The notes under the pieces: model-generated
Database searches by the model: none
What the model saw: the letters and a program-made list of their open reading frames with translations, nothing else
What the model was told of the DNA's origin: nothing
In this document: in pieces, positions 52,501 to 61,172 of the stretch
Layout of the letters: each line of letters begins with the position of its first letter
Numbering within the stretch: the first letter of the stretch is position 1
Made by a program: the position numbers and the translations under genes
Source of the DNA: Owenia fusiformis
Lineage: Eukaryota > Annelida > Polychaeta > Sabellida > Oweniidae
Direction: 5' to 3'
DNA length: 64,000 nucleotides
Assembly (NCBI GenBank): GCA_903813345.2
Contig: CAIIXF020000007.1
Coordinates: 5,730-69,729, forward strand

Positions 52501-52503
52501 TAG
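25556..52503 (+). CDS. EF-hand-like/kelch-repeat protein, N-terminus in gap
   Basis: Visible coding exons are 25556-25653, 28138-28199, 32890-32966, 37824-37858, 38268-38335, 39433-39522, 40442-40652, 40976-41055, 42508-42583, 42921-43079, 44334-44492, 49350-49496, 49922-51549, 51903-52011 and 52445-52503 (stop). All are GT/AG and phase-consistent: 1,019 codons including the stop. The first six exons resemble an EF-hand pair. One loop reads DEDDDGIINWKQ (last ligand Q, not E), and a second helix-loop region includes NEEICLPEFLIWAESNKQLL. Kelch blades follow with IYIYGGRDG, IYLFGGEFG, MHIYGGYID, MWVYGGMQD and MLLYGGEIE, each with a following L-W. A last blade (PPRIWHSMCLVT ... SLLVIGGRE) is split by ~510 low-complexity residues. 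The C-terminus is a short basic tail. I recognise no named family; a Ca2+-responsive scaffold is only a guess. Confidence 0.85.
25858..26171 (+). repeat. Dispersed MITE-like repeat, left copy of an inverted pair
   Basis: Inverted homolog of 42164-42474, 16 kb away in the same gene. The 3' part is itself palindromic: AATATAGACCTCAGATCAGG (about 26046) faces CTGCTCTTCGGTCTATATTT (about 26149). The small frame at 25989-26171 is repeat sequence. Confidence 0.85.
26612..27320 (+). repeat. Dispersed ~750-bp repeat, copy B
   Basis: Inverted homolog of copy A (18775-19534). It starts TTATCCCAACGAACAAAGTT, followed by a (GTCC/GTCT)n stretch and TTTCAAGATGGCTGCCGG. The same leader begins another repeat at 55068. 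Confidence 0.85.
27344..27757. mobile_element. 414-bp fold-back MITE with TTAA target duplication
   Basis: Nearly the whole element is a palindrome. Left GGACAGGGTGCATGTTGGGA and right CCCATCATGCACCCTGACC pair, and the match continues ~180 bp inwards to an AT-rich centre near 27550. TTAA lies directly outside both ends (27340-27343 and 27758-27761), which suggests a piggyBac- or Kolobok-type mobiliser. Confidence 0.85.
27882..28062 (+). repeat. Degraded copy of a CAGGCCCG-type MITE
   Basis: Shares CAGGCCCG, AAAATTCTT(T/C)CAAAA, CATGCAG and GTGATTTTGGCC-like blocks with the better-preserved copy at 60950-61172. Lies just upstream of the 28138 exon. Confidence 0.65.
28245..28363. repeat. Short hairpin MITE-like repeat
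   Basis: CAGTTATGTCCCTATCATTG (28245) and CAATGATACGGACATAACTG (ending 28363) are inverted ends. The pairing continues through AATATATGCCT and GGTCTGTC; the loop is ~35 bp. It starts 46 bases after the splice donor of the 28138-28199 exon. Confidence 0.8.
28444..30405. repeat. Higher-order minisatellite, 141-bp and 90-bp units
   Basis: Bases 28470-29000 contain four units of 141 bp (GGCAATGAGGAGTCAGATGG recurs at steps of 141). From about 29010 the array is built of 30-bp modules, and from 29641 to 30361 of nine exact 90-bp units (AGACCTTGA at steps of 90). Both periods are multiples of three, so the minus strand stays open as a 401-codon frame (30565-29360) and a 126-codon frame (29328-28948) with VYYNQ/MDYYNPTQ repeats. 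These are almost certainly passenger frames inside an intron of the kelch gene. Array remnants continue at 30840-30960 beyond an inserted MITE. Confidence 0.95.
30409..30828. mobile_element. 420-bp MITE (PIF/Harbinger-like) inserted in the minisatellite
   Basis: The ~49-bp terminal inverted repeats begin GGGGAGGCATCAAAAGTTCA at the left, with the complement ending GATGCCTCCCC at the right. TAA flanks both sides (30406-30408 and 30829-30831). A 3-bp T(A/T)A duplication and G-rich ends suggest PIF/Harbinger. No coding capacity. Confidence 0.85.
31439..31617. repeat. Hairpin repeat with duplicated 37-bp loop
   Basis: Arms at 31439-31489 and 31567-31617 are almost perfect inverted repeats (CCAAACTTTGTGACAAAGAA at left). 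The loop consists of two direct 37-bp copies (31490-31526 and 31527-31563) containing GACGGACCAGTTCGGGGCAA or close variants. Confidence 0.85.
31618..32889. other. Intron of the EF-hand/kelch gene, nothing recognised
   Basis: AT-rich sequence leading to the acceptor at 32889. No repeat or domain was seen. Confidence 0.4.
33870..34763 (+). mobile_element. Decayed Tc1/mariner-family transposon with transposase remnant
   Basis: The ends CAGGGTGACCCCAAAAAAAT and its complement sit inside TA duplications (33868-33869 and 34764-34765). The inverted repeats extend ~50 bp (AACCCTCCATTTCTTCAATA). Within, the plus-strand frame 34022-34306 reads VRFSDESHSLL, the first catalytic D block, and ISKHEIIIPFWFE. 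After a frame break, 34440-34560 reads a SLDLNAPDFSIWGYLKDNVY block, the SPDLNPPDFFLWGYLKD motif of this superfamily. Frame breaks make it inactive. Confidence 0.9.
35449..37050. repeat. TIR-bounded element made of ~780-bp internal repeats
   Basis: The ends TATCGCACTTTGAA (35449) and TTCAAAGTGCGATA (to 37050) are perfect inverted repeats. The left end also forms a hairpin (GCACTTTGAAAAAGTGC). Inside, a block beginning CTTGTCATCAAA(A/T)TTCCAGG recurs at about 35525, 35670, 36305, 36447 and 36903, giving two full ~780-bp units and a partial third. No protein is encoded. Confidence 0.85.
42164..42474 (-). repeat. Dispersed MITE-like repeat, right copy of an inverted pair
   Basis: Reverse-complement homolog of 25858-26171 (ATAGACCGAAGAGCAG at left, GACTGTATTCACGCC complement at right). 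It ends about 30 bp upstream of the acceptor of the 42508 exon. Confidence 0.85.
43670..44245. repeat. Degenerate repeat with internal GATTTAGTGCGTTCTGGGCG copies
   Basis: Phrases like TTTTGGGCTGATTTAGTG and CATTCTGGGCGATTCTAGGAT recur three or four times. The right end (C-run followed by CTGGCTACTGGCCTG) resembles the inverted terminus of the 60950 MITE. Confidence 0.65.
44686..47582. mobile_element. 2.9-kb fold-back element with ~330-bp inverted ends
   Basis: Left TCACTGGGGAGTATCGTGAT and right ATCACGATACCCCCCAGTGA are inverted. The match continues ~330 bp on each side, including GGTGATAGATTTTCGTACGA. TCA flanks both ends (44683-44685 and 47583-47585), a possible 3-bp duplication. Both arms contain several copies of TGATGCAACAACAC, one pair forming a perfect small palindrome at each end. 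The interior holds three copies of a smaller palindromic repeat. No transposase was recognised. It lies in the intron between the 44334 and 49350 exons. Confidence 0.85.
45745..46480. repeat. Three palindromic ~150-bp units inside the large fold-back
   Basis: Units at about 45750-45910, 45953-46085 and 46307-46475 each start CAATTGT(A/T)GACCTC and end with an inverted counterpart (close to GAGAGGTTAACAATTG), with GGCAAAATTGTATACCGA in the left half. The open frames on the minus strand here come from these repeats. Confidence 0.8.
47775..48168. mobile_element. 394-bp MITE with 26-bp inverted ends
   Basis: AAAGGACGATTCTCGGTTTG (47775) and CAAACCGAGAATCGTCCTTT (to 48168) are perfect inverted ends. 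Two direct ~150-bp copies inside both contain GAGCATTATCCCTGCTTC. The target duplication is not clear. Confidence 0.85.
48169..49349. other. Kelch-gene intron, no feature recognised
   Basis: AT-rich intron sequence. The 62-codon frame at 49137-49325 has no domain. Confidence 0.4.
49922..51549 (+). CDS. Long kelch-gene exon encoding half a blade plus a ~510-residue disordered region
   Basis: This 1,628-bp exon continues the gene described at 25556-52503. It opens with SQVWQKIL...PPRIWHSMCLVT, the front half of a kelch repeat. It then runs for about 510 codons of Ser-, Asn-, Gln-, Asp- and Thr-rich sequence without domains, and ends SQGKK before donor GTAAGG (51550). The next exon supplies the back half of the repeat. 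The segment has many S-P and R-x-x-S sites, which could be phosphorylated. A GGTAAAAAG donor-like site at 51541 is an alternative 3' end. Confidence 0.85.
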
Positions 52504-53727
52504 CCTCTCTACACAATCATTGTACATGTTCTGTAATACCTAGGAGATTACAATCAAATATTGTCCATACAAAAAGTCTTGACGGCCATAGGACTTTTTC
52601 GTCTCCAAATTACAGAGATGCAATGCTTTGAGTAACATATTCAGAAAAATGTGATATTGTATTGTATAAGTAGATATCTAAATCCAGTATATATTATTCA
52701 GGGATATTATTTGGTCAAGGTATGACTAAGAAATAACCAACTGTGTATTATTACATTATTATATTGTATGTGTATTGTGTATGTGTATTGTGTATGTTTG
52801 CAACCACGATAGGAGATGCATTTTGATGTTACATATCCTCGCAATATGAACCCTTTCAGCTTGTTCCATAATATTCAGGTTTTACAGGGATTTGATCCCC
52901 TTCACTCCAGATCTATGTAGACATTAATTACTACTTGTTACATATTGAAAATCATACTGAATGACACTGTATTTACACATGCTGTACATTTAGCTTTAAA
53001 TCGTGTAATTTCTAACATATCCAATGCAACTCCTTCCAGGCTAATTGTGTGTCTTGATTTTTCTCACAACCAGCATTAGTATAATGTATGCCTTTTTGCC
53101 AGGTGCCAAAGTTGCAATATTTTCAAATCTATTTTTTAATCTATTCTCTTTATGTCTGTTTGTCTGTCTGTCCATCAATCAACTTATTTGGGGCATTTGA
53201 AAGCTGGAATTTATCTGAACGAAGGCTTGTCCATGCTGATAATTTATACCATTATTCCCAGCTCTTTTGCCACCTTTTCAAATTTTCCCCTTTTGAGCAC
53301 CATTTTGCTGCTTGAGCTATATCTAAACAAGGCATTAACATGCAAAATGTCACCACCATATGTTACAGATGCCAACCACCAATCGCCAACCGCCGTCACA
53401 AAAAACAGAGAATTAGCATAGGACATGATTTTCACATCTGTTGCTAAAGAAACATATTTTTTTAGTTGTAATGTGAGTGAAATAGTAAATACAACTTTAG
53501 TAGATCTGTTCAATGAACAAATTTTTAGTTTTTTCTACTTTTATTATTACTGCTCAGAAATGTCTTATTTTATTGACCTATAATGTTTCTATAACTTACA
53601 ACATGTACAGCTTTATCTTTACTATTCATTATGACACAAATGGAAAACTGTGGCATTGTCCACTTGATGCATTTTCCTTGCTAAAATTAACCAGCTGAAT
53701 GTGAATTATTTAGAACAATAGACCAAT
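52504..53727. other. 3' flank of the kelch gene, no gene seen
   Basis: Probably contains the 3' UTR. I saw no canonical AATAAA in the first ~500 bases after the stop. Short frames at 53088-53698 have no recognisable content. Confidence 0.4.
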
Positions 53728-54332
53728 CCCGGGGGGTTCACTGTATATAAAACTCGACGGGGGTCCTAGGCTGAAGCCTCAAATATCAATATGTTCCCAT
53801 ACCAATCCGTCAAATTTCAATATGTTCCCATACCAACCAAAATAAGGCCCAAAGGCCATACCAAATGTCCAAATATAGGACCAATGCCATACCAAATGTC
53901 CAAATATAGAACCAATACCATACCAAATGTCCAATTATAGGACCAATGCCATACCAAATGTCACGAAAAATCTCGCGAGACTTCATCAAAGCCTATGATT
54001 GGTCCTCATTTCCCGGGAAAAGGGCTAAAATTCAAAAGTTGAAGAAGGCCCTGGAAAAGAAGATACTTCGGGAAACGATCCAAAACAACTTCAAATTTGC
54101 AACTACTGGACCAATGCCATACCACGAATGTTAGGTTACGTATCTACAACGACCATTCTCATACCAGAAGAGCAAAAGTCCGACCATTGCCATACCTCAG
54201 AAGTCAGAAATTTCCGGGCATTCCCATACCAAATCCTAAAATATGGGTCCATTGCCATACCAAATGTTGAAAAAGGTACCCCACATGCGCCGAGGATCCC
54301 CGTCAAGGTTTATATATAGTGAACCCCCCGGG
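53728..54332. mobile_element. 605-bp non-autonomous transposon with perfect 8-bp target duplication
   Basis: Inverted ends CCCGGGGGGTTCACTGTATA (left) and TATATAGTGAACCCCCCGGG (right) extend to about 35 bp. AGACCAAT flanks both sides (53720-53727 and 54333-54340). The interior consists largely of diverged copies of a CCAATGCCATACCAAATGTC unit. An 8-bp duplication fits hAT, P or Merlin-type transposition; the ends do not settle which. The 62-codon frame at 53946-54134 comes from the repeats. Confidence 0.9.
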
Positions 54333-54344
54333 AGACCAATCCAC

Positions 54345-54445
54345 TAAATCCTGCCACCTATTGGTTGTGATGTCATTTTTACAGTGTCACCTATTGGTTA
54401 TGATGTCATTCTTACCGCGCCATCTATTGGTTGTGATTGGTTGTT
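54345..54445 (+). repeat. Three tandem copies of a CCACCTATTGGTTGTGATGTCAT-type unit
   Basis: Units at about 54353, 54388 and 54420 share CAC/CATCTATTGGTT.TGAT. Each includes ATTGG, the complement of a CCAAT box, but no gene start lies nearby. Confidence 0.6.
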
Positions 54446-55059
54446 TCCATACAAAAATGGGATTTACTTATTTTCCTTGTTTTGAACTTTTATTGCTGCC
54501 TGTATAGAATGACGTCATAAATCTAGCCAATATACTCTTGTTTCTTGGTTCACCAAATGGGGGCAGGATTTATTGGAAAAATCTATCGCAGGTTATATTC
54601 AAGAAGAGATTTGAATGCAAATCAACCTGTTTTGGGATATTAATGCAATGTATGAAGGGTTGTTACTAGGTAAGAAGTAATTAAATGTATGTATGAAAAT
54701 ACATGTTAAATTTATTAGTATACATTGATATTGATATATGTCAATGTAATGTACATGTATATATATTTGTTTGATTGTAAGATTTAGCAGTTTGAACCAT
54801 TTCACTGAATCTAGACCTTAGGCTTGATTTTCTCAGGCCAGACAAGGAAAGTTTGAATTGGAAAGATATTTTGTCTTTAAATTGCAGAGTTAAATTATTT
54901 ATTCGGGAAACAATTCATTTTTGTACTCAATTAGTTCAATTAGTAAGAATAATATAACACTTGAAATGAGAGGCTTTAACATGTAACAATATTATAACAA
55001 TATTTATAACAATATTATAACAATATTACATATTTCATAAATTCTACTTCCAGTTTATA

Positions 55060-55860
55060 AGTTTTATTATCCCATCGAACGAAGTTTGGAGGGATATAGG
55101 AAACGCCTCCGACCATCCGTACGTCTGTCCGGGCAATAACTCAAATACCGTTGGCCCGATTTTGTTCATATTTTGTACACATATACCCAATGGGGGTAGA
55201 AGTTCTGCTCGAAAATGTTTTAAATGTAAAAAAGTTATATAGGACATTGATTAAGCTAGAAATGTAAATACAGAATAAATACACGGCAGCCATCTTGAAA
55301 AATGGCTGCCTTTGCACGTCATTTTATGATTTTTTGCTGTAACTTGAAAAGTAGTGGAGCGATTTTGTTCATATTTGGTATGTGAATACTTTAAGCATGG
55401 CACAATGTCTATTGCCATTTTTGGTAGAAGGTGGCCATTTTAAAAATGGTTGTCATTTTTTACATTTTTATTGTAACTCGAAAAGTATTGGAGTGATTTT
55501 GTTCATATTTGATATGTGAATACTTTAAGCATGGCATATTGTCTAATATAAATAAATCTTTGGGGAGTTGTCGGCCATTTTGAAAAATAGCTACCATTTT
55601 TATGTGTGTTATTTTACATTTTTTATTATAATTCAAAAAGTAATAGAGCGATTTTGTTCATATTTGATATGTGAATACTTGTAAGGATTGCATACTGTCT
55701 TATGACATTTTGGGTAGTAGGTGGCCATTTTAAAAAATGGCTAGCATTTACATGTATGTGTGTGCGATTTGTTAAAAATTTTATATGTGGCAACTTAAAA
55801 GCATATTACTTCTTCTGATAACAACTTGGCTAGTGAGCAACCATTTTGAAATTGTGGCTT
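55060..55860 (+). repeat. Dispersed repeat with ~150-bp tandem units
   Basis: It begins TTATCCCATCGAACGAAGTT, the same leader as the repeats at 19534 (minus) and 26612. A unit containing GAGCGATTTTGTTCATATTT and TATGTGAATACTT then recurs about every 130-170 bp (near 55160, 55355, 55495 and 55648), each followed by GTGGCCATTTT-like sequence. Confidence 0.85.
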
Positions 55861-58343
55861 TTCTTATGGGTGTTATTTTATGATATTTGCTATACATATA
55901 TATGTATATATATGTATATTTTGTTTGTAAAAATGCCAGCCATTTCTGTTCGATGGGATTCGCTATGCTTTGGCATTGCCGTTGTTCTGGTTATTGTAGT
56001 CATGGTAACCATGGCTCATACTCCTAGGCTACTGCATGGTGTTCTACTCTGTTTGTTATGAAGTATGACTTTACTATTATTGAAGTACATCAATTATAAT
56101 GCAATTAAATTTTATATCTCTATTCTTCAAATGGCCATGCAATATTATTAAAATATAGTGAAGACATGGACTATATATACAGATATTATATATATACAGA
56201 CTATATATACAGAACACTTAAGTACTCTTTATATACAGGGTGTCATCATAACTGTTTCAGTGTTAATTTACATGTATCATTATTGTTTAACAGAAGTTGT
56301 GATAGACTATAAATATCTAGATATAAAATGAGAATAAAAGAAGATATTTATTTTGATTTATGATTTTTGTTGTGACTTGAAGGTCATTTCCATTCATTAT
56401 GCATGTGTTTTGTTGGTTGCATCCTGAATGAAAAAATGAATTTGTTACTCATAGTAGTTTTATACACAATTTTTATAATTTCCAATTTAAAGCACATGCC
56501 AACATAAAACAATCTTAGTTTGCCTAATTCCTCACAATTCATCATGCAATATTGCCTAATATTTCAGTGAAAAAATATTTTTCCACTTATGTGGAATTTT
56601 ATTTTGTGAGAGTACTTATGCCATGCAATCAGAGATGGCCGAATGTAATTCGGATTCTTCTTTAGGGTTAGAGGTTAGGTTAAGGGATGGGGTTACTGTA
56701 GAAGTATTTGCGAACATCTACGAAAATTGTTACCCTTTTTACGTCACTTGACTGTTGTCTCCAACTTTTTGTAGACAGTGTTCAGATATCGGTGTCTGCA
56801 ACAATTCATACAACTTCCAATAACCATTTGAAGGTGGTGACATTTTTTCATGTTAAAGAGAGGGTTTCCCCATTCGGCTGAAAATTTTTACTATTTCAAG
56901 ATGCTATCTGGTTATTTTATGGGCACTGTTAATGTATTTGAGTAAATTAATGATTTTTTGGGTTGGTGGTACCTGTTACATGTCGTTATTATGATTTCAA
57001 TATGGTATTAGGTGATTTCTGGGCATATTGAGTGTTTAAATTAACAAATCCAACTCAATCTCTCTTTTTGTTTGTGTGTATGGGATAGCCCCCTCATTGC
57101 TCATTAGATAATTTTACCATTCACACTTTATATGTGTTTGAGTCAAAACATGGAACTGAATAAAATGCTTCTTCAATTGTTTTATTTCTAGAAAGATGCT
57201 GGAAAGTTTTACTAATTCAAGATGCTATTTCTGGACAAAAAAGTAAAATCATGGGCTTTCAATAGAGGGTAGGCAACTTCCCATATTTCATACGTAAGCA
57301 TTGTCTTCGGGTTTTAAAATTTGAGAAGAAATGCTTCCTGAACACATTCCAAGGGAAATCTTGTTTTGTGTTTTTCATGTATGATTATAAGAAATAACCC
57401 AAAAACTAAAAACATGATTATCTGCATACATGTTGATAATTTAATAGAGAATGGAATTCATCATAATTATGGCAATAATGAAACTGAACATTCCCCCACA
57501 AATTATATTTTTTGGAATGTGTTCTTGAATAATTACTCACAATGCAACACTCGAAGAGAACATTTTGATACCTCTTTTCCTTATTGGTCTTTTTTGTTTA
57601 CTTTTAATTGAGATTAATCATGTTTCATGTTTTAATCATATTCAAAATTGATTTTTCTTATAAAGATAATGCTAAAAACATATACTTAATCTAAATCTTT
57701 TTGAAATATTACCAAAAAGGGAAGCATGGCACCGCTCATTTTGAATGCCCATGGTAAAACAAACAAAAACAATCCAAAAGGGTTTTCATTTTTTTATGGG
57801 GAGGTAGTGCGAACTCGGGAGCACGAAGTGGTGACCCCGCTCTAGGAATTTTAACCAAATCAAAAAAAATTGATTTAAAGTGTGAGACAAAACATAGATA
57901 CTAAAACGGTGATCCCTCCTATCCAACAGGACTGGATAAGCTACCTAATGTAACAGATGTCACACAATGATTTATATTTTATAATCTAAGAAAGATGGCA
58001 GCAGAAAAGATGTATTTCTTAGTCCCAAAACCCCCCTTATTGTCAACACACTAGCTCAACTTGTAGCCAAGACTTTTCCTTCATTGTTGTTGTTTGTATA
58101 TACATGTAGCCATGGTTTTCATTTCAATCCTTTTATCAATGAATCGTACAATAGATGTAACCAACAACTTCATAAAACTCAAGTTTGTTTTCAATGTATA
58201 ACGTATTATTTACCCACCTATTAGAAAACGAGGGAAAATAGGGGGTAGTTTAGTACAACTCAGATTTTAAGAAAATCGAAAAACTTTGTTTTAGGTGGAT
58301 TACACTGATAATGTATCTTCTTGGCCTATAACAAAGCAGAATA
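55861..58343. other. Intergenic region, no gene recognised
   Basis: AT-rich. Includes a single TATACAGGGTGTCATCATAA near 56236 that resembles one mariner end without a partner. A promoter for the 58344 gene may lie at the right end. An acceptor-like TTTGTTTTAG at 58285-58294 suggests an upstream non-coding exon. Confidence 0.4.
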
Positions 58344-58498
58344 ATGCAGAGAAATGTACATTTATTTCCATCAAGGGGAAAACAATTCCAATTAGACAGC
58401 AGCAATGGAACGACGGATTCTGAGAGCACCGAAGACGAGGAAAGATTACGAAAACTTTTCCAAACTTTTGACAAAAATCATGATGGACTTATCGATAG
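58344..58498 (+). CDS. First coding exon of an EF-hand protein, possibly a SCaMC-type mitochondrial carrier
   Basis: ATG at 58344 opens a 51-codon frame ending at a GTAAG donor (58499), phase 2. The sequence is short and polar, then an acidic stretch (TDSESTEDEERL), then LRKLFQTFDKNHDGLIDR, a clear EF-hand helix and loop start (D-K-N-H-D-G-L-I). Ca2+-regulated mitochondrial ATP-Mg/phosphate carriers (SLC25A23/24/25) begin in this way with an EF-hand near the N-terminus, but many other EF-hand families fit as well, and the carrier domain is not in the window. The frame upstream of the ATG contains a stop, supporting this start. No downstream exon was found up to 64000, which implies an intron of at least 5.5 kb. 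Confidence 0.6.
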
Positions 58499-59140
58499 GT
58501 AAGATTAATATAGTCTAGATTATATTTCACAAAATTGAATATGTGAGAGTCAGTTTTTGATTTATAAGTTGTCACATCAAGATGTCTTGACCTGAATTCC
58601 AGACTAGAAAGTAACATGTACGTTTAGGATAATCCAATCCATGATAACTCAAATAAGAAGTGGAATCACAGTCAGTCAGAATGTTCTGGCGAAAGGAGAT
58701 TGGGATTTCAAATACAATAAGTTGGGAAACCTGAATGAAAAAAATGAAGTTACCTTTCTTTTTCCTGAATCTCTCCGAAATTAGCTCATCTTGGTGACTG
58801 TAAATTGCACAGCTGTATTCAATGGACTCTTTCATATTCGATCAGCCTCAATTTTAAAGTGTATATTTTATTTTTAACGTGATTTCCTCGTTTTTTGTCG
58901 ACTGGTAAGATTCCGCTGGGTAAATGGCAAGATGGATGACCCTTGACCTCACCTTGACCGATGGTGATCACGTCATCAATATTACCAAGATGGCGGTTTC
59001 AAAATTTTCTAAAATCGCTTCAAATAATATTATGTTAATTCCTAGCGAGTAAACATTAATCTCATAGTTTGCTATTTCACAATAAGATAACGAAATGTGT
59101 AAGGAATTCGCTTTTATCAATTAAAACATCACATCGACAC

Positions 59141-60036
59141 TAGGGGTCCCACGATACATTATGAAACGATACAATACGTATCTCGATACTCATGTCACGA
59201 TACGAGCAACGATACGATACATAATAGTGTTGTTGAACCGGAAGGGGGGGGGGGGGGTTGGTGCAACACTGATGTAGCTGAGGTCGAGTTGAAAGTCTAT
59301 CACTTGCTGTGACATTTGATTCAGATGCAGCATAAAAACTATAGTCAAGTATGAAGCCTACCTGCTGTATAGTAGTCAGCTATGCATATTTTGCAATTTT
59401 TTGAGGTCCGGCTTAACTTTCCCTTTACTGAGGAATTTTCCAAAGTACAACAGTAGATTTTCTATTGGGGATATTAGGATATCACAACTACCCATATTTG
59501 ATGCTAACACGGCCATAATTCTATCAATTGTGTTCAAAACTTTCAAAAAGTTTCAATTTCTAACCTCCGGTCAACATTACTACTCCGAATGTAAATATTG
59601 TTCGGTTTTTATTAGAGTTATCAATATTAGTAGGCAATTTTTAACGCGTTCTATCCAATAAAAAGTTCAAAGATTATATTTATTCATACTAAATTGTCAA
59701 AAAGTATATAGAATTATAAAACAAAGTACGTTGATATACGAAAACATAGAAGACACGAGTTATTTGTTCGCATTTTTACTGTCAATCCGCTAAGCATTCT
59801 GTTCACATTTATACAACATTTTGGGCGTGTCATGTCCAGTGAGAAACCAAACAAAAAATATAGAAACAATTTCTCAAAAAATTCAAATATTCAGTAGATT
59901 TCGGCAAAATATGATGGATTTCAGGTATGTTAATACTATTTTTGGTGTATCGATATTTGAGTCTTCGTATCGATACGCTCGTATCGTCACCGAACGAGTC
60001 GATGCATCGATATATCGATGAATCGCTGGACCCCTA
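59141..60036. mobile_element. hAT-like non-autonomous transposon rich in CGATAC
   Basis: The ends TAGGGGTCC and GGACCCCTA are inverted, with further complementarity through CGAT-rich sequence. ATCGACAC (59133-59140) and ATTGACAC (60037-60044) form an 8-bp duplication with one difference. (C/T)AGGGGTC ends with 8-bp duplications are typical of hAT. Both ends contain arrays of CGATAC or ATCGAT. The open frames inside (59401-59661, 59821-60021) are not transposase-like. Confidence 0.85.
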
Positions 60037-60949
60037 ATTGACACGTGGTATTCGTAAACTAGACGATGAAGATGACGAAAGCGGGGGGGGTTTGCAATGA
60101 TGTCACTTCTCGAAAGAAATTCTCAACGAGCTGCATAGCAACTGAGGAAAAAACAATTACCGATCGCTAAAGATCAGTCCCTTGCAAAACCCTGAGTAAT
60201 TACTTATTTCTACGGTTCATTACGAATCACTTAATGATTATCTTACGAATGAATTCCTCTTATATTAGAAATCAACATCTCATAATATATGTCTAATTTA
60301 ATCACATAGGAAACACAAAGAAATACATTTTAACGACCATTTTTTAAAGTAGGTCGAATTTTTTAGAAGGGTAAACTTCCCGGGAATTTTAAGATTGTCA
60401 CATTTTGTTTGAGAACGAGACTTGTGCCAAATGGCCGACTTTTTAGTCAGTCGACCTGTTCAAAGTACATTTAGTATTATAATCGCATTTCAGAACAATT
60501 TAGGAAGCAATATTTTCTATCTACGTCGATTACAAAGCATGTAAGGTACGTAAATTTATATGAACAACTGAGTTAATAGGGATAAATAGCCCAACGAGAG
60601 TTGGCGGTCTTGAAAAATACTTGGATCTTGTTGCCAGTCCTGTTATTGATATCATTCCCGTTCGAAGAACGTATAAGATGTCCGTGGTGGAATTGCTTTT
60701 CAAGATCTTGTAAATGGCAGGCCTAGACTGTGTATTGGAACTAATTCTGTTGTGACTTGGGTATATCTGTGTGACATTGTTAGCTTTTGTGAATTCGATG
60801 TGCCTTTTTTAAAATACATGTACTAATGCACAGAAAAGCTTGAAATAGCATCAACTACTTAAATTGTTGAATGACAAAATTTGAAATATAAACTATTTGT
60901 TCCCCTATAATAAATGGTGTAAACAAAGTTGTTACATATATACATGTAG

Positions 60950-61172
60950 CAGGCCCGTAGCCAGGGGGGGGGGGGTTCGCAGGGATCAGGCGAACAAAAA
61001 CAACAACCCCCCCTGGCCAAAAATTCTTCCAAAAACATGCAGATTTTCACCATTTTGAGCACTTCTAGAGTGATTTTAGCCATATTTGGGCCAAAATTGT
61101 CAAATGTGAACGCCCCCTGGAAATTTTTGAAAACTGGTTTACCCCCCTTGTCAAATCCTGGCTATGGGCCTG
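60950..61172. mobile_element. ~220-bp MITE with CAGGCCCGTAGCCAGG ends
   Basis: CAGGCCCGTAGCCAGGGGGG at left and CCTGGCTATGGGCCTG at right are inverted ends. The interior reads like the degraded copy at 27882. The target duplication is unclear (GTAG occurs on both sides). Confidence 0.8.

Noticed and set aside
54345-54445. CCAAT-box promoter array
   Set aside because: The ATTGG triplets belong to a tandem repeat adjacent to a transposon, with no gene start within several kilobases.
56236-56260. Mariner-like end TATACAGGGTGTCATC
   Set aside because: No matching inverted end was found nearby, so an element cannot be supported.
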